A stretch of 7,559 nt of DNA from an uncultured Flavobacteriaceae bacterium (GTDB taxonomy: Bacteria; Bacteroidota; Bacteroidia; Flavobacteriales; Flavobacteriaceae). The notes beneath the pieces were generated by a model, which saw only the letters and a list, made by a program, of their open reading frames with translations, did no database searches and was not told the DNA's origin. Location of the stretch: the NCBI GenBank assembly GCA_913052425.1, contig CAJXEG010000064.1:1-7559 (forward strand), read 5' to 3'. Shown in pieces: positions 6,684 through 7,559 of this stretch (its first letter is position 1; each line of letters starts with the position of its first letter). Made by a program: the position numbers and the translations under genes.

Positions 6684-6906
6684 AGGATCAGTATGTCTAA
6701 TTTTGGGTGCAATATACTAATTATCTGAGTCTTAATCTTACTCTGCAACTAATACATCATCCATTTACTTCTGAATAACGTTTTAAATAAAGAAATATTA
6801 TGCGCCTTTGTTGAAAATAAATTTTGTAGACATTGTTAATAAGTAGTGATCACCTAGTACAACAAATGAATTGATGTTGCGTTATTGTTTTGAAAACATC
6901 AGACAG
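6684..6906. other. Divergent gldJ-porV intergenic region
   Basis: This 223-bp AT-rich spacer must hold the 5' ends of gldJ (minus) and porV (plus). It encodes no convincing protein and in particular no part of porU. Two short perfect palindromes are visible: GTGATCAC at 6846-6853, and TGTTTTGAAAACA (6-bp arms around one base) at 6886-6898, just before the porV ATG. I found no exact pair of TTG and TAnnTTTG boxes at proper spacing on either strand; the nearest matches have an inserted base. Promoters are therefore inferred from gene orientation and not located. Confidence 0.5.
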
Positions 6907-7559
6907 ATGAAATCAATTTGCCTACTTATTAGATTCTCTATCATTTTATTTTTTGTTGCACAAGTAAACGGTCAAGACCGTATCATTACTACTGGAGTCC
7001 CCTTTCTGTTGATTACACCCGATGCCAGGGCTGCCGGAATGGGAGAGCTTGGAGTGGCGACTTCGGCCGATGCTTATGCCCAACAATGGAATCCTGCCAA
7101 ATATGCCTTCTCTGAGAGCAAAAGTGGATTGGGATTGAGTTATACGCCTTACTTAAGGCAGCTTGTAGACGATATTTTCTTGGGAAATTTGACTTATTTC
7201 AATAAGATCAACGAGAGAAGTGCATGGGCCACCAGTCTCAAATATTTCAGTTATGGGAACGTTCAGTTCAACGATATAATGGCCGGTACCATCATTGATC
7301 AAGGTTCAAAAAGACCCAATGAGATAACGGTTGACCTTTCTTATTCATTAAAATTGAGTGAAAGCTTTGCAATGTCGGTAGCGGGAAGATTTTTGAGATC
7401 CGATTTAAAAATTCACACCGATATGGATGCTACTTCAGCCAACAGCTTGGGTGTCGATATAGCTGGATTCTACCAAAGTTCAGTCTTTGATCTGGGGAAT
7501 TTTGACGGATTGATCAGAGCAGGATTCAATATTTCCAATATTGGACCCAGACTCAAGTA
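6907..7559 (+). CDS. porV: Type IX secretion outer-membrane protein PorV (LptO), C-terminus cut by window edge
   Basis: PorV is an outer-membrane beta-barrel of the FadL-like group. It takes T9SS cargo from the translocon and delivers it, through the conserved C-terminal cargo domain, to the PorU sortase attachment complex. Here 217 complete codons are open from ATG at 6907 to the window edge, about half of the usual 380-400. A signal peptide covers about residues 1-22 (hydrophobic core ending VNG before Gln23). The mature start carries the family hallmark TPDARAAGMGELGVATSADA (37-56), then QQWNPAKYAF (59-68), LSYTPYLRQLVDD (77-89), the LKYFSYGNVQFND strand pair (around 110-123), a SLKLSESFAMSVAGRFLRSDL stretch and AGFNISNIGPRLK (205-217). 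The alternating polar and hydrophobic pattern fits barrel strands. It is divergent from gldJ with no porU between them; porU may lie beyond the window. No Shine-Dalgarno precedes the start. Confidence 0.93.
   Translation, partial: MKSICLLIRFSIILFFVAQVNGQDRIITTGVPFLLITPDARAAGMGELGVATSADAYAQQWNPAKYAFSESKSGLGLSYTPYLRQLVDDIFLGNLTYFNKINERSAWATSLKYFSYGNVQFNDIMAGTIIDQGSKRPNEITVDLSYSLKLSESFAMSVAGRFLRSDLKIHTDMDATSANSLGVDIAGFYQSSVFDLGNFDGLIRAGFNISNIGPRLK

Overview
The window comes from a member of the Bacteroidota, probably a gliding or type IX secretion (T9SS) lineage such as Cytophagales or Flavobacteriia. The evidence is a GldJ lipoprotein, a PorV outer-membrane protein, a gldJ-murF gene pair, AT-rich spacers, start codons without Shine-Dalgarno sequences, and promoter-like boxes of the Bacteroidota TTG / TAnnTTTG type. 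I lean towards Cyclobacteriaceae-like Cytophagales, but the sequence alone does not prove this.

Layout. Positions 1-1197 (minus) hold a secreted cysteine-type sulfatase that runs off the left edge. A stem-loop at 1290-1309 separates it from a 74-residue membrane protein at 1343-1567 (minus), which has an EF-hand-like calcium loop between two hydrophobic segments. A 185-bp AT-rich spacer follows, holding a perfect palindrome and a candidate promoter. Then comes acetyl-CoA synthetase (acs, 1753-3654, plus). It meets murF (3661-4947, minus) tail to tail, 6 bp apart. murF lies directly downstream of gldJ (4983-6683, minus). Nearly all of the 35-bp gap between them is an intrinsic-terminator-like hairpin whose T-tract touches the murF start codon. 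A 223-bp divergent spacer leads to porV (6907 onward, plus), which runs off the right edge.

How the genes work together. GldJ and PorV belong to the gliding/T9SS machinery: GldJ is a periplasm-facing outer-membrane lipoprotein and PorV a shuttle for T9SS cargo. MurF finishes the UDP-MurNAc-pentapeptide for the cell wall, and its place next to gldJ is a recurring Bacteroidota arrangement. Acs activates acetate in the cytoplasm. The sulfatase probably removes sulfate esters from scavenged polysaccharides. Acs, the sulfatase and the 74-residue protein show no clear functional link to the motility cluster.

I found no convincing undescribed multi-gene system. The most useful leads are the hairpin abutting murF, the His-to-Gln change in the sulfatase active site, the small EF-hand membrane protein, and the direct gldJ/porV divergence with no porU between them.
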